Made by a program: the position numbers and the translations under genes. This document shows, piece by piece, positions 35,320-50,300 of a stretch of DNA of 64,000 nt. Every line of letters starts with the position of its first letter. Positions within the stretch are counted from its first letter, which is position 1. The DNA comes from Trichostrongylus colubriformis (taxonomy: Eukaryota > Nematoda > Chromadorea > Rhabditida > Trichostrongylidae): positions 16,031,475-16,095,474 of the forward strand of contig OZ022261.1 in NCBI GenBank assembly GCA_963978905.1, given 5' to 3'. The notes below the pieces were generated by a model that was not told the origin of the DNA, made no database searches, and saw only the letters and a program-made list of their open reading frames with translations.

Positions 35320-38300
35320 GTGAGTTATAATTTTCCTTTTTGTCTCTGGTTTCCCGATTTCTTGTACTTATTTACAATTACTGAGATCAAATTTTTACAC
35401 CCTGCGACATAGGCCGCATTACTGCAGATAAGCGATTTGAAAGAATACTTTCAGACGGGCTGGAATTTGGGAAAGTAAGGAGAAGACGATGTACTCTTGT
35501 AGATCACGAAAAGGGTGCATCGACACTTCCGAGCACTTCTAATCTCAAAAGATGAAGCTCTAGCACCAGATCTCTAGTCGTTGAATTTGTGGATGGTTGG
35601 CCCAAAACTTAAGCCAATGAATCGCTGAGTTGCAACTTAAGAAGGATAGCTCGTGAAGGATCTAATCCGATTGGCTTAAAAAAACAAACGAATTGCCTGG
35701 CACAGGGTTATCTCTCTGGCATGTACCCGATGCGGCTTCAGTTAAGAGTCATGATCACAATGGCCTGTGGATAATTCTCTAGCATGTAAAATATTTTGTA
35801 GAGCGCAGACCTACCGAGCAGAATTGAGCACGGGTTAAAGAATCTCAAGGAAGTCGTATTATGAGTTAGAAAGCTAAAGGACCCTACTTTCAATTTTTCT
35901 TCGAGTATTCCTCAACGACCATACTTTCCATCACTTTTGGACCGATGAGGTGATTTCTAAAAAAGCCCTTAAAGGCAGCATTAGGGGAAAGTCGGACGAA
36001 AAGTAAAAGAAATAGTGCATATAAAAGTCGAGATGCCTAGTAATAGGATAGTGGAGAAAAACGGATGGAAATGGCAAAATACCCGAGAAATAGGACCCCT
36101 TCCCACCGTTGATTCTCTACCTGGACGACCTTCCCGTCAAGAGGCGGGTTATCTGATCTAGTTTACCATTGGAATGTTGCCAAGTAAACGCAAGGGAATG
36201 TTTGGAAATACGATAGGATCTACTTTTTGGAGTGAGCTTCAAACTAAAACTGCGAAAGCGCGCCGCAAAACCTTCGATCCCGCCGCATCTTCTTGGCCGC
36301 TCCCACCCCAGTCAATCGGGAATTACGTCATCGGAAGGCGGGACCGCTGTGTCCAAGAGGCGGAACCGCTGCATGGTTGCGGCGTTTTGCAGGGTTTCTA
36401 CAGCTTGGAGGGGCGGTTTTTCACCGGGATTTCGTCACAGATAGCCTTCTTAGGCCCAGAACTACCAAGTGAGTGTCTTCTTGTAGGGATTTCTCCACCA
36501 TCGCATCACCCCCAATGCTGTCTTTGAGGTCGTCACTCGATAATCGTACTTAGTACTAGGTAGCAGTGCCTGAGTATTGATTGTGGCCTTTTTCCTGTTG
36601 AGGGAGGTGCCCTGAGTGTAGGAACAGGCTGCCTCTGGAGCTCTAAGGTAGGGAGATCTTACCCTTGAGAAAAAATTTCTCGTCATCAGGCTTGACCCTG
36701 CTACACAAATCCCTTTCTGTTCAAATCACCAAGCAAGAAGGGAAACGTGGTATTCCTCACGTCAATTCGACTGAGAACTGATCCTCAAATCACAAGTGTG
36801 ACAGCTACCCACTTCACGTTCCTTTCCCGTACCCTTTACAGCTGCCGGCTATGTACCTTGCAATGTGCAAGGGCTGGATCTCTCTCTTATCTTGGCATTA
36901 GTAGCATTAGTAGGCTCCTTTTTTCGCTCTGAAGTTCTTGAAATGCTCAAAATAGTAGGTAGTTTGTTATAAGCGTTGCACAGAAAACAGACCCTCGTTC
37001 TTGTGATAGAATAGGTTTCACCTGCTTGTTGGAGACCATATTCAAACTCCAAGAGAAAAACTCAAATTCCTAAGAAAGGACTTCTTCGAGAACTCGAACT
37101 TGCCGACGGTTGTGGAAAGATGGACGGTGCCAGGTGTGCTGATGAAACGATCAAATGGATCAAGAAGAGATTGTGAGACGTAAAATTTCTTTGAAAATAG
37201 TGTGAGCAAGCATAGCTTCCCAAAGTCAGCGCACACAACAATTCATACTCTGGCATTCTCTGCACTGGAAACGGTTCCGAAGGTTTCCATGAGAAATCAA
37301 CCGGGTAATTATCTGTGTGGTCATCTTATTTTTAGAACATGACGTGCATTCTAATGTATATTATCTGAGTAAACATTAACCCTGCACTGGTGTGTCTCGC
37401 ATAATGAATATAACTAAAGTTCTGTTTCTTCACTGCGTAGTCAAATCATGCTCTATTTTCATAACGCTTCGCCCCTCAACTCATATTCTCCCACGATACC
37501 ATTTGCTAACCTCTGATATGTATGTCCTCAAAACAAACAGGCAAAGACATCTTGACGGCTTGACGGGAGCACTTAGTACCCCGGGCGAATGGGTTCAGGC
37601 CTTGCTGACGATAGAAGCCACCTACGCCTGCGAAAAGCTGTCGCTCAAAAATTTAAAAGTCCTAAAGGACTTCGACTCACGACCAGTCACAAACTTATCA
37701 AACTTGACAGTGACCATCATCTATTTAGCTTGCGTCTCTTCCTGTCCTGGTGCTCAATACCCATCAAACTTGAATGTATTAGGTTGACCGGGAAGTTTCC
37801 CGCCACATGTTTGATCGCACCATATTAGCCTTGCATGTATTTTTATGACTTATCGTGAGGTGTGCATAAAGCATGCAAAAGACTCTTTTACATCACTACC
37901 TCACACTCACCCAGCTTGCATTTGGATTCCAAAATGCCGCCCAAGTTTCAACCCAACAGGATGCACCTGAGGCACTGTCTTCTTTTCCTTCATCAGCCTG
38001 GCTTAAACGCAAAGGAAGCCCAAGCCAAGATACTGGATACATATGGCGCTGACGCTATCTCTTACGACACGTGCAAGACCTGGGTGGCCAAGTTCAAGAA
38101 AGGAGATTTTTCTCTCCAAGATGCTCCAAGGTCCGGCCGGCCGATGGGGTTAGACTTGAAGTTGCTGCAATCCACCGTGAAAGAGGATCCGTACGCCGCT
38201 ACCAGGGAACTTGCAGTGATGCTCGGCCATCCCCAATCAACTGTTGAATCTGGGCTGGAGAAGATTGGTAAAGTCGCAAAGCTTGGCCGTTGGATTCCTG

Positions 38301-41300
38301 ACCAACTCACTGACTACGACATCATGAGGAGGGTCGACACTTGCACTTCACTCTCCAGAAGAAGTACAAGTTTCTCGATACGCTGATCACTGGAGATGAG
38401 AAGTGGGTTCTCTACAAAAACCCTGTGAGGAAACGGCAGTGGGTCAACAAGGGAGAGGAGCCACAACCCGTCCCAAAGCACGACATCCACCCCAAGAAAG
38501 TGCTCCTATTGTGTTGGTGATCACGACGCGGCATCGAGCACTGGGAGCTGCTTGAGAAGAGCAGACCATCAACGCCACTGTCTACTTCACCCAGGTGAAG
38601 AAGCTCAAAGCCCACATTCATCGGACACGCGGACGCGAAGCCGACATCAGCTTCCACCACCACAACGCTCGACCACACACTGCGAAGGCAACCCAAGCCG
38701 AGCTGGAGAAGTTCGGCAGGCTTGTCATCCCTCAGTCGCCTTACAGCCCTGACCTTGCACCTTCCGACTACTGTCCCTTTAGCCACCTACAACGCTTCCT
38801 GAACGGGAGACAGTTCGAGAATGAAGACGACATCAGGGAAGCAATCGACGGTTTTTTCAAGTCCCAGCCCCCGTCCTTTGGGAGGAAGGAATCGACAAGC
38901 TGCCAGAACGTTGGCGACAAGTAGACTGGCGACAAGTAGACTGTAGACTCTGGTGCATACCTCTGATTTCCAAGTTAGTTCGTTTTAAAAATATTTTTGA
39001 AAATTCAATGGCGGGAAACTTTCCGGTCAACCTAATAGTACGTACGTAGTCACCTAAAGACACCGGAAGGGGGTAATTTTGGCCTACGGTAGAACAGACG
39101 TAGTTCGGGCGAGTTTAAATGGCCGCCAGTGCACAAACTCGCCAGTTTGACGCCATGGTATGGTGCCAGGAGGAGAAGTTCTTATCGTGAAGTTTTCTTT
39201 CCTTTTATTTTCCTTTGTTCTTTCTTATATTGTTTCTAGATGTACTTGCATGAATGCTAATGTAGTTGAGAATGACCACTCCACTGCGCTGGGAGTCAGG
39301 TGCTCAACTAACGTTGGTCCGCGGCCCGTCTCCTACAGCGGACAACTCGGAAAGTCAGTGCGTTGATGGTTTGGGATGCGAATACACACCACAGCGCCGC
39401 GCTTTTGAATCCGGGTTTTTTCGCCGATTATCGCTTATAACCTTGAGTATTCGTTACAAATTGCTAATTTCTTTGCAGCTTCCTCTTGTATCGGACCCCT
39501 TTCGGTTCCTTTAAGTATGGGTGACTTATTTGCTGGGGCCCTTGCAGCTTACCAGGGAGGGATGTCAAATTCTCATGGAACTTTGAATTGAGACCTAGAT
39601 GAATCGATAGAAATCTGAATGCTGATTATAACAGTGAAAACCAAAATTGCAATGTGCTATTCTGAAGCGAGTTAAGAGGGTCAAAGTTTTGCTGTGATGC
39701 TTCCTTGGTGCAGCCCTTTAGAATCAGCACGCCTCGTAGCCCAGCTAGCTAATGCCACCGTGGATCACTGGTTGTGTCCCGGTTGTGCAGGCTCGCGTTC
39801 GTGGGTTTGCTTCCGGCCAGAGCGCACATTATTTCGTGTTTCATCGGCGGTAAATCTCTTTCTTTCACATCTGAATCATTCCTTGTACTGCACCTAACCG
39901 TACCTGTCATTAACACTGCCACTGTATTTATAACTATAATACTAAGATTATTGACTTCATAACTATAATACTAAGATTATTGACAACAATGGAAGGATAG
40001 GGATACCAGGTCGAAGAGGCCATTTGCAATACTATAGGCCTCTTCGCACGGTGATTTCAAATCCGTATTCAAAACCTGCCAAACATTCAGGTTTTCTGGA
40101 AGAATAACACTACTACATGATCACTTCGGGAGCTCATGGCGCGCGAGGCAGACGTTTTCCTGAAGAACCGGGGTTTGTGCAGATATGACGGAAAATCGCT
40201 TCGCAGCGTTTCATTAGCGGCGCCACCAGTACGACTTGCAAATCGATCGCCCTTCGGAGACCGGCAGAGCGTGGCTGCGTCACCTCTGCGCTTCCACCCA
40301 TGCTACACTGCCTCGCTTGAAGGCTGCCATGCCCTGCCAATGGCACTCGCACCCGCTGCGTCGCTCGCCGCGAGCAGCCACGCGGTTTTCCGTCATATCT
40401 GCACACACCCGCAGAACCGTTGTGATTTCCGTGTTTAGGGGATCAAATTACCCCATGAGAAAGTTTTTAGCCAATTCGAGAATTCAATCAAGTTTCGGAA
40501 AATTGCATGGCAATTTGAGCAATTACGTACGTACGTAACATCCGCATCCGCGGGGCCGAACGGCTCCTTTGGGACACGCGATGCCAAGGGAGAAGTCCGC
40601 GGGCTCCTCGGGGACATGCCAGCATGCGTGCAAGCCGGCGCATCCTCGCTCCAGTATAAGTAGCCTCGCCGCGTTCGCCGCCCAAAGGCTACACCGGGAC
40701 GCATTCCCCCGCGGGAGAAGCTCCTCTGGGACACAATGGGCTGCTGCTCCCAGAGGCAAAATTTGGCTCCTCGGGGACGCGCCGGCATTTTGCCAGCCGG
40801 CGCTGTGCGCACGAGCATGTTTGAGCACATTGAACAAAGGAGGATCGATGACCCTTGCCGAGGAAATGCTCTTATTTGGCGCTTGTTACGTACGTTTAGT
40901 GTGATGGGCAAGTGTAATAGGTACGTCTAGGTCATCTTTGTTCAGGCTTTACGATTTTTTGTAGGAAAAACTCAGAAACTATTACTTACCCTCCGGCCAC
41001 TCATAATTTTCCGAAGTTGAGCCAAGAACTGAATGTGGCTAAAAAATTACACAGTTTGATTTACACAGGTACACCCGACTTGTTTTTTTCTCGATACGGG
41101 ATACGGTCAACCTGGTGGCAATAAACCTCCTCAATGACTGCGGCACGAGTAGGCAAGGATTCGCATTACAACTTATCTTGCTTTTCACAGGTTGCTCAGT
41201 AAAACATTTTTTCGTGCGAGGTACGATTTCGACGGACCCAACTAACGTTTCCTTACTCTGGACCCTGCCAAACGCGGTAGTGGTCAACAAAATGCAGCAT

Positions 41301-44300
41301 TCACTTCGAATTGCCAGTAAATATGTTGAATAGTCACTCGCAACCAAATCGAAAAACCGAAAAGAGATTGTGGACATCAAATCGTGGGTCAGTTACTATG
41401 GGCTCAGCTCATACAAGATTTCAACTTCAAATTTTTAAGAATTCCCGAGTTTATCAGTATGTATGTCACAATATCGTGACGTTGACTTATCAGAGACACT
41501 CTTCCTATCAAGCACGCCCATGTCCCTCTTTAATAACTTTCGGTAGAACTTTGATGTCGGATATACAGGGTAAGCAAAGCTTCAGTTCCAAGCGAAAAAT
41601 AGTCTATGTAATGAGTAGAGAGGCACAGCTCTTGAAGACGGATTGGCTTGTTCCGCATTTGAGTGATAACTTAAAGGCATCAGGAGGAGCAATTTCGACT
41701 TACGATGAACGCCCTGCTGTCTTTCAGTCGCCCCCATTGCGCACACACGCCTTGCCAAGACGTCGAGTGCGAATTTACTTTTTTTTCATTATGGACAACT
41801 TTTTTCTTACTTTTTAGCTTATTATTCCTTTCACTGTTTCTCCTGTTTGTTTTTGTTTGCCGTTTCACTTTTTTCGCATCATTACGAATGAATGAATACA
41901 CCATACGAGACAACAAATAATATCTTCTGCAGCCAGCAACTCGAGAAAGTGATGTGATCGGTTCGCAATAATGGGCAGTGCGAATAGTAACCATAACGTC
42001 GCGCTTTTTTCACGAGTCTCGCTACCGATAACCCTTCCCAATCTCGAATATTCTTTTGAAGGCGAATCGTCTTATGGTTTCGCTTTTCTCCCTAACCATC
42101 CCGGTGTCTTTAAAAAGGTTATGGCGTTCGGAAAGCGTCGAAGACACCGGGAAGGGATAATTTTAACTCACGGTATGGGTTAACGGTAGCCTGTAATCCG
42201 TAGGGAAGAAGCAACTTTTTACCAACTCGAAGGTGCATCCCTCCCTAGGCTTAGGCTTGAATTCATATTCCTTCCTCCTACATTGAAAAGCGTCTGCTGA
42301 AGCATCTGTTCCATCTGCTCTAGCCCAAGCCTAGTTGCATCCCCCTTTATTTGACCCTAATCACTTTTTTCTCATTCTTTCGCTTATTCCCGCTTTCATT
42401 GTGTCACTTATATGTTGCGTTGTGCTGTTACACATATTTAATATCATGAATGAAGGCAAATTTGCCTCACGTAATATCGAATGGTAGTGGCAGACCCGGC
42501 CAAAGTGTGCAGTTCGAGGTGAAGCGCGCTAAAATCGCGATAGCCACCCAAAGGTGCGTTTTCAGCGCGACTTCCGTTTTACATCATGTTTTCTAGTCCA
42601 ACTGCTCGTATTCAGAGGTCAGTGTTTCAAAAGACGCTTTTCTCCCTTGTTCTTCCCTTGTACCCCTAAGTTCATAACAAATCAGCACAACTTTTCGCGA
42701 ATTTGGTACGTTAACCATGGTAAGCAGTGGACAAGCATGCCCGCTAGTTGGTAGGATTGATGACAATACTCTAAGCCATACGCAACTTGAGAAGATTAGA
42801 AATATTTCACAATATTTTGACCTATAACACGCATCATGTGACTTGCTAACAGCTTTCGTAATCAGCTATAAGCAATGATTTCAGCTTGAATTCGAATCTG
42901 CACCGTTTCCCGCTATAACTATTTGCAACTTGAATCCGTTCAAGAACCATCTGGCCAGGAGCGTTCCGGAGATCAGTGAAACGGTAATATCAGTCGCCAT
43001 CAACAGATTGTACTGAAACAGCTGCTGAAAAAGGTGTTATTGATCACGTTCGTCATAAGAAGTAAAACAAGCTTATAATGCCATTTATGTCATTTTCTTG
43101 GCAAAATCCACCACTATCATGACCCCGAAGGTCAGGATATTGGAGCAAAAAAGGCATCATACGGTGCCTCTCACTATCTAGTGAAAGCCACGGGTACTTC
43201 TGTAGTAGGAGCATTTTACAAGCGTTTGGATAGCACCCCTAGCAAAATTAAAACAAGCACGCGCATGCATCAAGGGGTCGAGGCTATGCAGAACACAAAA
43301 TCACTACCTCTTTCCTGCTGCCACATCAGCGCTCTGCAAGCGATGTTCCGCAACCTGTTTCACATGTTGCTACGCCGCAGGTCTTCGTAACTTCGCTCCC
43401 AGAACTACATCTAAAGGACGGGGGTGAGTTCACCGTTCGAAGGCGCTTAATGCCGTAAACATCCCACCTTAAATGGCCAGAGCGAAATACAGGGTGTTCC
43501 AAAAAAAAAGTAATTTTGCTCACGGCTCACATCCGCCATGTATACAAAACATAGGAAAACGAAAGAGATAGAAATATTGGGCAAAATATTCCCGGAATGT
43601 TCCTTTAGAAAAAGGAGCAAGCTGAGACTCACTACTTTCACTTTCATCAAAATACGGAGCCTTCAGTGGGTGCAGTCGCACTTCGAAGCACCTACGGTAT
43701 CAAGGTCCGCTTTAAACAGTGGGGCCAGGTTACGTGATAGGTCTTTTGTGAGAAGCTTCCTATGGATTGGCCCTTGGATTTATGGAAGTCACAGAGCCCT
43801 TGCTGCTTGTACAATGCTGCTACGATCCGAAGTATCATTTTTCTACCTCAAACCTGCCTTTGGAGGGGTTCAGTAGTAAGGGCACGTTCTGGTTCTCGGA
43901 AACGATGGGCGCTGATAATCCGAAAAAAACGGATTCTTCAAGAACACCCCCAATATGAATCCCCTCAGGTACCCAGAGTGAACGGACCTTAGCAAGGTTG
44001 TGAACTAGAGCGACCAAGTTTCGGATTTGCCCAGTTGAGGTGACACATCTTGTTCACTAGGAACAAGCTCCCGTTCCTGCTCGTGCAGAAGGTTGTTACG
44101 CAGTATAGTGATAGAGTGAGGTCTGCTGTTACTTCAGGGATGAAAATGCCTCGTCAGAATCTGCTGAGTTCAACTTATGTAAGGTTGAAAGCGGAGCAGA
44201 AGAATTACTTTTTTGGCACACCCTGTAGAATCCTTTCCTTGCGAGTGAATCAGAAGGTTGAGGACAAATTCCAAGTTAGTACTTCACCCACATGACGGAA

Positions 44301-47300
44301 TCTTTAAGAAATTATGAGAATGCTGCCGCATCAACTGATCCTAAATCGAATGTTTAATTGTGGCACTTCTACACAGAAATGAAATGATATGAAAAAAGCA
44401 AGGCTAAAAATGGCTACTTTGGATGCAAATCCTCGACATTTCTCCCTTCTTGTTTCAAAATACTACAGACTTTTTCAGCTCGATGCCTTCCACCAAGCAG
44501 TGACATATAGCAACAATGCGAATGATGAAGAAGTTAAAAGGAGGAAAAGAAATAGCAAATATCGTAAGGGTTTCAAAAGTTGCTTGATTTTCGCATAACA
44601 ATTACAAACAACATTTGGTGCTGCGTCGTGAACGCGCGGTTCAGTAATGGTTCAACCGTCAAGTAAAGCGTTGAAAATGCCACGCTCGTGCAGAAAAGAA
44701 GTTTCAGATAGATTTCGCTTTGTCCAATATGAAGCAGTCTACTCAGCTTGTGACTGCGTGCGAGGACCCGAGGAGGAATGCTTGAGTAAAGATGCTGTGC
44801 CCCAAGACTTAAAGAGTGCCTGCATTTGCAACCTGGATCGCAACGATGGCACTGTTTGGCCATGCTACAGTACCAGGTAGGCTTTTCCGTGTTTTACCTC
44901 GTACTGTGGAAGTAAACGCCATTAAATCAGCGTACCTGGTGAAAGGGTCGCATCAGTTCACATGGTCAGTCAAGCAGGGTCATCCTTCCAATCTTCGAAC
45001 TGCCATTTTATCACCGCAGCATTTTTTTAAGACAGATATCGATGCTAATGTTTTGTAGTTGACAGTGAAAGCCCTACGCGCAGGCATATTTCATCGGCAA
45101 GTGCGAGTACACCATCTCTGAACTAAGCTCCTTTTTGACTATTATTTTTGACCTCTCCGTTTTCTTAAGGACTCCACCAAGAAAGCATACAAGTGAAGGT
45201 TACATCTACTCCAAGCAATTCCTTATACCTTCATCTAGAATTAAGGGACAATTTGAATTATCTGGTTCTACATAATGACCAGGCTGGCTAGAGCGCAGAC
45301 GTATGAAGGATGAACACTGACTCAGTCCATGCTTAAGCCAAGGAAATCAGAGACTTGATTCTACAACTGCAGGCCGGCATGCATTTACGTACAACTTGAA
45401 GCTCACACCTAGCCTTAGTGGAAAAGCAGTGTGAAGTCGTTTCATGACCACGGTCAAGCGTGGCAACGAATAATTTTCAGAAAATGCGTTTTTCGTTGTT
45501 CTCTCTTACCATGCTATCCTGCAAGCATCAAAGTGCGCACTTGGACGTGCATTCTTCCTTAAGCCTCACAATTAGTGGACAAAAGAAGAGGTTCATTTCC
45601 CTCCAAAGTTTATATATAATAAATGAACGCATAGCACAAAACTGATCAAGAATTAGGTCACACCTACCATGAAGGATCTTGTGGAAAACTATGATATGCA
45701 GTTTTCTTCTTCTATTACTAGAGAGTGCAGTCCGAAATTTACATTCCTTCCCCTGCTCGAGGGAATCTCATCGCAGAGAAAACCTAGACTTTCAATATTA
45801 GCTTCCGCGTAAACGAGTTTTGACTCTTTCGAATACAGAAATCGATTTGACTTTGTGAGGATTCAAAACGGGCGTACCGTACTCTAAAATGGTCCAAAGT
45901 TAGTTTTGAAAGCGCGCAGAAGTATAGCGGTATCCTTCGTTGGGAGAACTCAAAATAGTCTTCTCACAACTGCTAGAGCCTTCTTAGTGATGTAGCCACA
46001 GTAGGCGTCGAGGTTGATGTATCTAGTGATCGTAAAACCCAGGTCGCTGCTAGTCGACTTTTTTTTTGATAGGACCGCCTCCGATAGTGTGACCGAACTG
46101 TTTATTTTTCAAGTTTAAGTGCAAGACAGTAGTTTTACCATTTGAAAGCGGAAAATCCCACTTCTCCAACTGCAAAAAGCGTCTATGGAGTTTTGTAGAC
46201 AGGCACAGTCTTTGTCAGCAGCTATACATAGAGCGATATAACTCAACATCATCAGCGAAAGCTGGGCACTTAACGTCGCATTCCATGATAAGGAGAACGG
46301 AGTAGAGAAGGAACACCCCCAACTAGGCATCGGAATCAGAATAAAGATGGTAATTATAGGATTAATCATTTCTCCGCTTCTGAGGAGCCAAGCAAGAGAG
46401 GATACTTATGAAGACATAATCATGAGTAATTTGATAGGGAAATTGAACACGACACCCCGAATTATGTTCCAAAACGATGTAGGCAGGCGTGAGGAATGGT
46501 ACTCGCCAACTGTACGCAAATACACGGCAGCCGGAGTAGTAAAATCAGTGGGCACCCCATAAGAGCTTAGAGACTGGTGAGAAAGTTTCTGGCTAATCTA
46601 GAGAATTACCTAATTGAAATAATACAGAATTACTAATTAAAATAATGCAAGTGAAAATAATCTACTAGTTAACAGCTCATCAGCTCATCTGAACCATATT
46701 CTTTCAGTTCTTGGATGGAGACGATTTGTCCAGAATGTAACGATGTCGGATATTGTAATGTGCCTAATAGTAGCGGAAACGACTCTATTCCTTGTGTTTG
46801 TCAAACGGTAACTGCAAGGCTTTATTTACCTTTGAGCAATTCACAATATTTCCTAACGTTTGCAGCAATGTAAAAATTGATCGTGTTTGTTTTTAAAGAA
46901 AATGGGCTACTGTATACTGCGTAGTGAAGAACGTCTCAAACGCGTGTGGGAGTTTCGAGGAAAAAAGATGCCGTCAGCGAACAGCCCATTCCGAGACGAC
47001 TTCCTCGCACATTTGAAGAAGCTTGGATACGGAAATATGACTGATCAAGTTGCTATCACCACTCGAGCGAAAGAGAAGTGAGTAGCGCTGGTTCACTTCT
47101 CATAAAGGTTGGGTGTAGATACAAAACAGCAAAAAATCATAAAGGAGTTTTGTCATGATTTGCTCGATGTTCAACAATAAATTTCCGCTGTACGCCAACC
47201 TTGATCTATCGAGGCCACAATATGTAACTACTTTTGTGAGCAAAATTTGCTTTCGACATTTTTGAAGACTGACTCATATAGGAACAGATGATAACTGACG

Positions 47301-50300
47301 TATTCAAAAGCAGGCTCAAGCCTTCGTTGACGAATCCTCGGTCGTTTTTGGTCCGCTGACAGGGGTGTCCTAATCCTGGAGCTCAACAGTGATTAAAAAA
47401 CCTCTCAGGCTGAGTGCACAAACAGAAAAGGTGAGATAAAACTTACTACATAGCTGGGTTCACATCCAAAGCTAATAGCTAAGTTAATCTTCACTAACAA
47501 ATCTCGAAGCAAATACTGAAAGAGGCATCACGCAAAAAGGAAACAAGGTACGGCTCAAAAGTTTTAAAGACAGCATAAGGGGTAATGTGGTTAGTTAGAA
47601 ATCCCCAGAAGAAGTCAGTCACATGGAAACCAGGGGCCTAAGAAGCCCATTTGCGCCGAAATTGCGGTCGAAAAGCGCGCCCCAAGTTGTATAAATGGCG
47701 ACCCAGTTAACAGCTGAAGCTTTTGGATGAAAACCCTGCCTCAAGGCCACTTGATTCCTGATTAGTTTGCATGGGAGTGGCCGAGGAAATGCGACAGGGT
47801 TGAGGGTATCGCGGCGTGCTTTTTCAGTTTTAGCTTGAATCTCGCTTCAGGAAATAGATGCTTTCCTATTTTCGAACATTCCTTCGCGATTACGACTTGG
47901 CATCATGCCAGTGGAAACTCGTTCCGACTACCCTCCTCTTGACGGAATAAACGGTGGGAAGGAGTTCTATTCCCGGGTCTTTGGTTACTTTCATGCATTT
48001 GATCTTCACTTCGTTTTTTTCGTACTACTAATTGTAAGCACCACAACTGTCATATTCACTGCAATTTTTATGACTCGTCCGAATTTCTCCTATCTCTTCC
48101 TTTACGATAAATGCTCAAGACGAAACCGTAGAGAGGAGAGCATATGGACAGAAGCAGAAGATAAGCACAGTTAAAGGATACACTGCTTCTTTGGTCCTCC
48201 TGAAATTGTGGATTGTGAACAAGGTGATAGGCTGCTATAACAAATGCGCATAGCTTATCCTGTGGCGAGTGATTCTTGATACCTTCTTCACTGTTCACAA
48301 TTCCAAGAGACCAAGGGGATAAGGCACCCTTCACCTGATGGATTGTCGATGGAAATGTCATGCATGGGCCATCCCATCAGCCGATCGCCCCCCGTTGGTT
48401 TCACTGAATTTATAGAAACTGGTATTAGACTCTAAAAATTTATTCAAAAAGGGCTGCAAAAGTCTCACATGTTTTCTGAAATGTATTGCAATATTCCGGT
48501 GCTTAGCACCTTTGTCAATCATGCACTAAAACGTTCGATTTTTGGATCAAAAATTGTTTGCTGCGAAAAGGTGCGAAAATGGTTCAAATGTGAGGAAGAG
48601 ATGGGCTAGCAAGGGATGGGCCCCAAGTCGAAGTGGCCATTCGGAATGAGATACATATGGTCCGACGTATTTTTGGACTCTGATCTTGAATCTGTATTCG
48701 AAATTTGCAGAACGATTCTCTGAGCGAGTTATGGAGGTTTTTTTTTTTGAAAAAACAGTACTATTTTATGGTAAGTTTGGAAGCCTGTAGCACGCGATCC
48801 AGACGTTCTTGCGCAAAACCATGGCGATTTTTGTGTTTAGGGTGTTAAACTACCCCAAAGGACAAGTTCTTAGTCAATTTGAGAATTTGACCAAATTTTG
48901 GAAAATTCATGGGCTATTGGGTGGCAGCACATCTAACAAAGGAGAAGTCGTTGACCCTTTCTTAGGAATGCTCCTATTTGACGCTTTTTTCGTACATTCA
49001 GTGCGATGGGCAAGTGTAAAAGGTATGTGTAGGCTATCTTGTTAAGTTTGCAGGGTTTTCCGCCCCTGGCCACCCCCAATTTTCCGAAGTTGGACCAAAA
49101 ACTGGATTTGGCTGAAAATTTGCAGAGAGGGGTAATTTGACCTCCTGTGCGCGAATATCATAATCTTTTTACGCAACAACGCCTAATTCGTGTGGTACGG
49201 AATTCTCTTCGACTTGGTTATCGTCCCTTGTGAGTAATTTTAGTAGTTATAAATAAAATGGCAGAGTAAATGATGGGTGCGATAGGTACCAGTACAAGGA
49301 AACGTCCAGTAGTGAAAGAGAAGCACTTACTGACAATGAAACACAAAACACAAAAAAAAAACTCCCACCGACGGGGAGCAAACCCATTGCCCCTGTCCTG
49401 CAGATCCGGAACACTACCTGAGAGCCACTGAGACCGTTGAAAGACCTGGGTACAGTGGGCAGAGCGCACCCCGAGTGAGGGTCCGCACAGTAAAAACTCA
49501 TAACTAGGTCACAGTTCATCCTTGATACCACGAAAAAAATCGGTAGAATTGATCAATGTCCAAGCTATCATGAACACACTTGACATGAGCGAAAACCGGC
49601 TCACAATGGGCGGAGTGTTATTTTAGTCAAATGAAACTCGCTGCAAAAACTGCAATTCACCTCTTGAATGATCTGGGATCGGGAGAAAAAGGGCAGTGGT
49701 CAGAAGTAACTGGAGCTATGGAAGGACGTTACGTTCCAAAAGTGGGAGAGCATTTATTGTTGTGAGTGGGGCTCGGGATGGGTAGGGCATTATACAAGAA
49801 GGAGAGAGCCAACATGGACCGAGTTAAGCTCCGCCCGTTGGCTGAGTGTGCACTGAAACGTTCGATCTTCGGATCAAAAATTGTTTGTTGCGAAAAGGTG
49901 CGAAATGGTACAAACGTGCGGAAACGATGGGTTAAGATCAGCCACCAGTACCCTTTAAGGACCAGGGTATAGTGGGCGGAGCGCATCCTGAGTGGGGGTC
50001 CGTAGAACGAAAATTCATAATTCGGTTCCAACGCAGCCTTGAGACCAGGAAAAATCGGCGGAAATGACCAATGTCAAAGCTATCTCAAACACTCCTGAAA
50101 TGAGAGGAAACCCGCCCACGTAATGGGGACTCAGTAACTTTATAAAAAAAAGCAATTCCGATCGACCCACTGACGCCCATGATGTTACGCGTGCAGTAGT
50201 GTACGCTAGCCCTACTGGCGTAATATACGTGGTGTAATACTACTCACCTGGTCCTGTCACAAAAACTTTTACGTGGACCTTCCTTGCTAGAGACCTTGTG

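Noticed and set aside
40435..40911. 158-codon minus-strand ORF
   Set aside because: GC-rich core of a TIR repeat, open in several frames on both strands, with no conserved motif.
41311..41817. 168-codon + strand ORF
   Set aside because: No recognised motif, no fit to degenerin phases, and its 3' part is repeat sequence shared with 52.6-53.0 kb.
44647..44880. Continuous 77-codon frame taken as one exon
   Set aside because: Only 44708-44876 fits phase with the preceding degenerin exon; the part before the acceptor at 44707 lacks family similarity.
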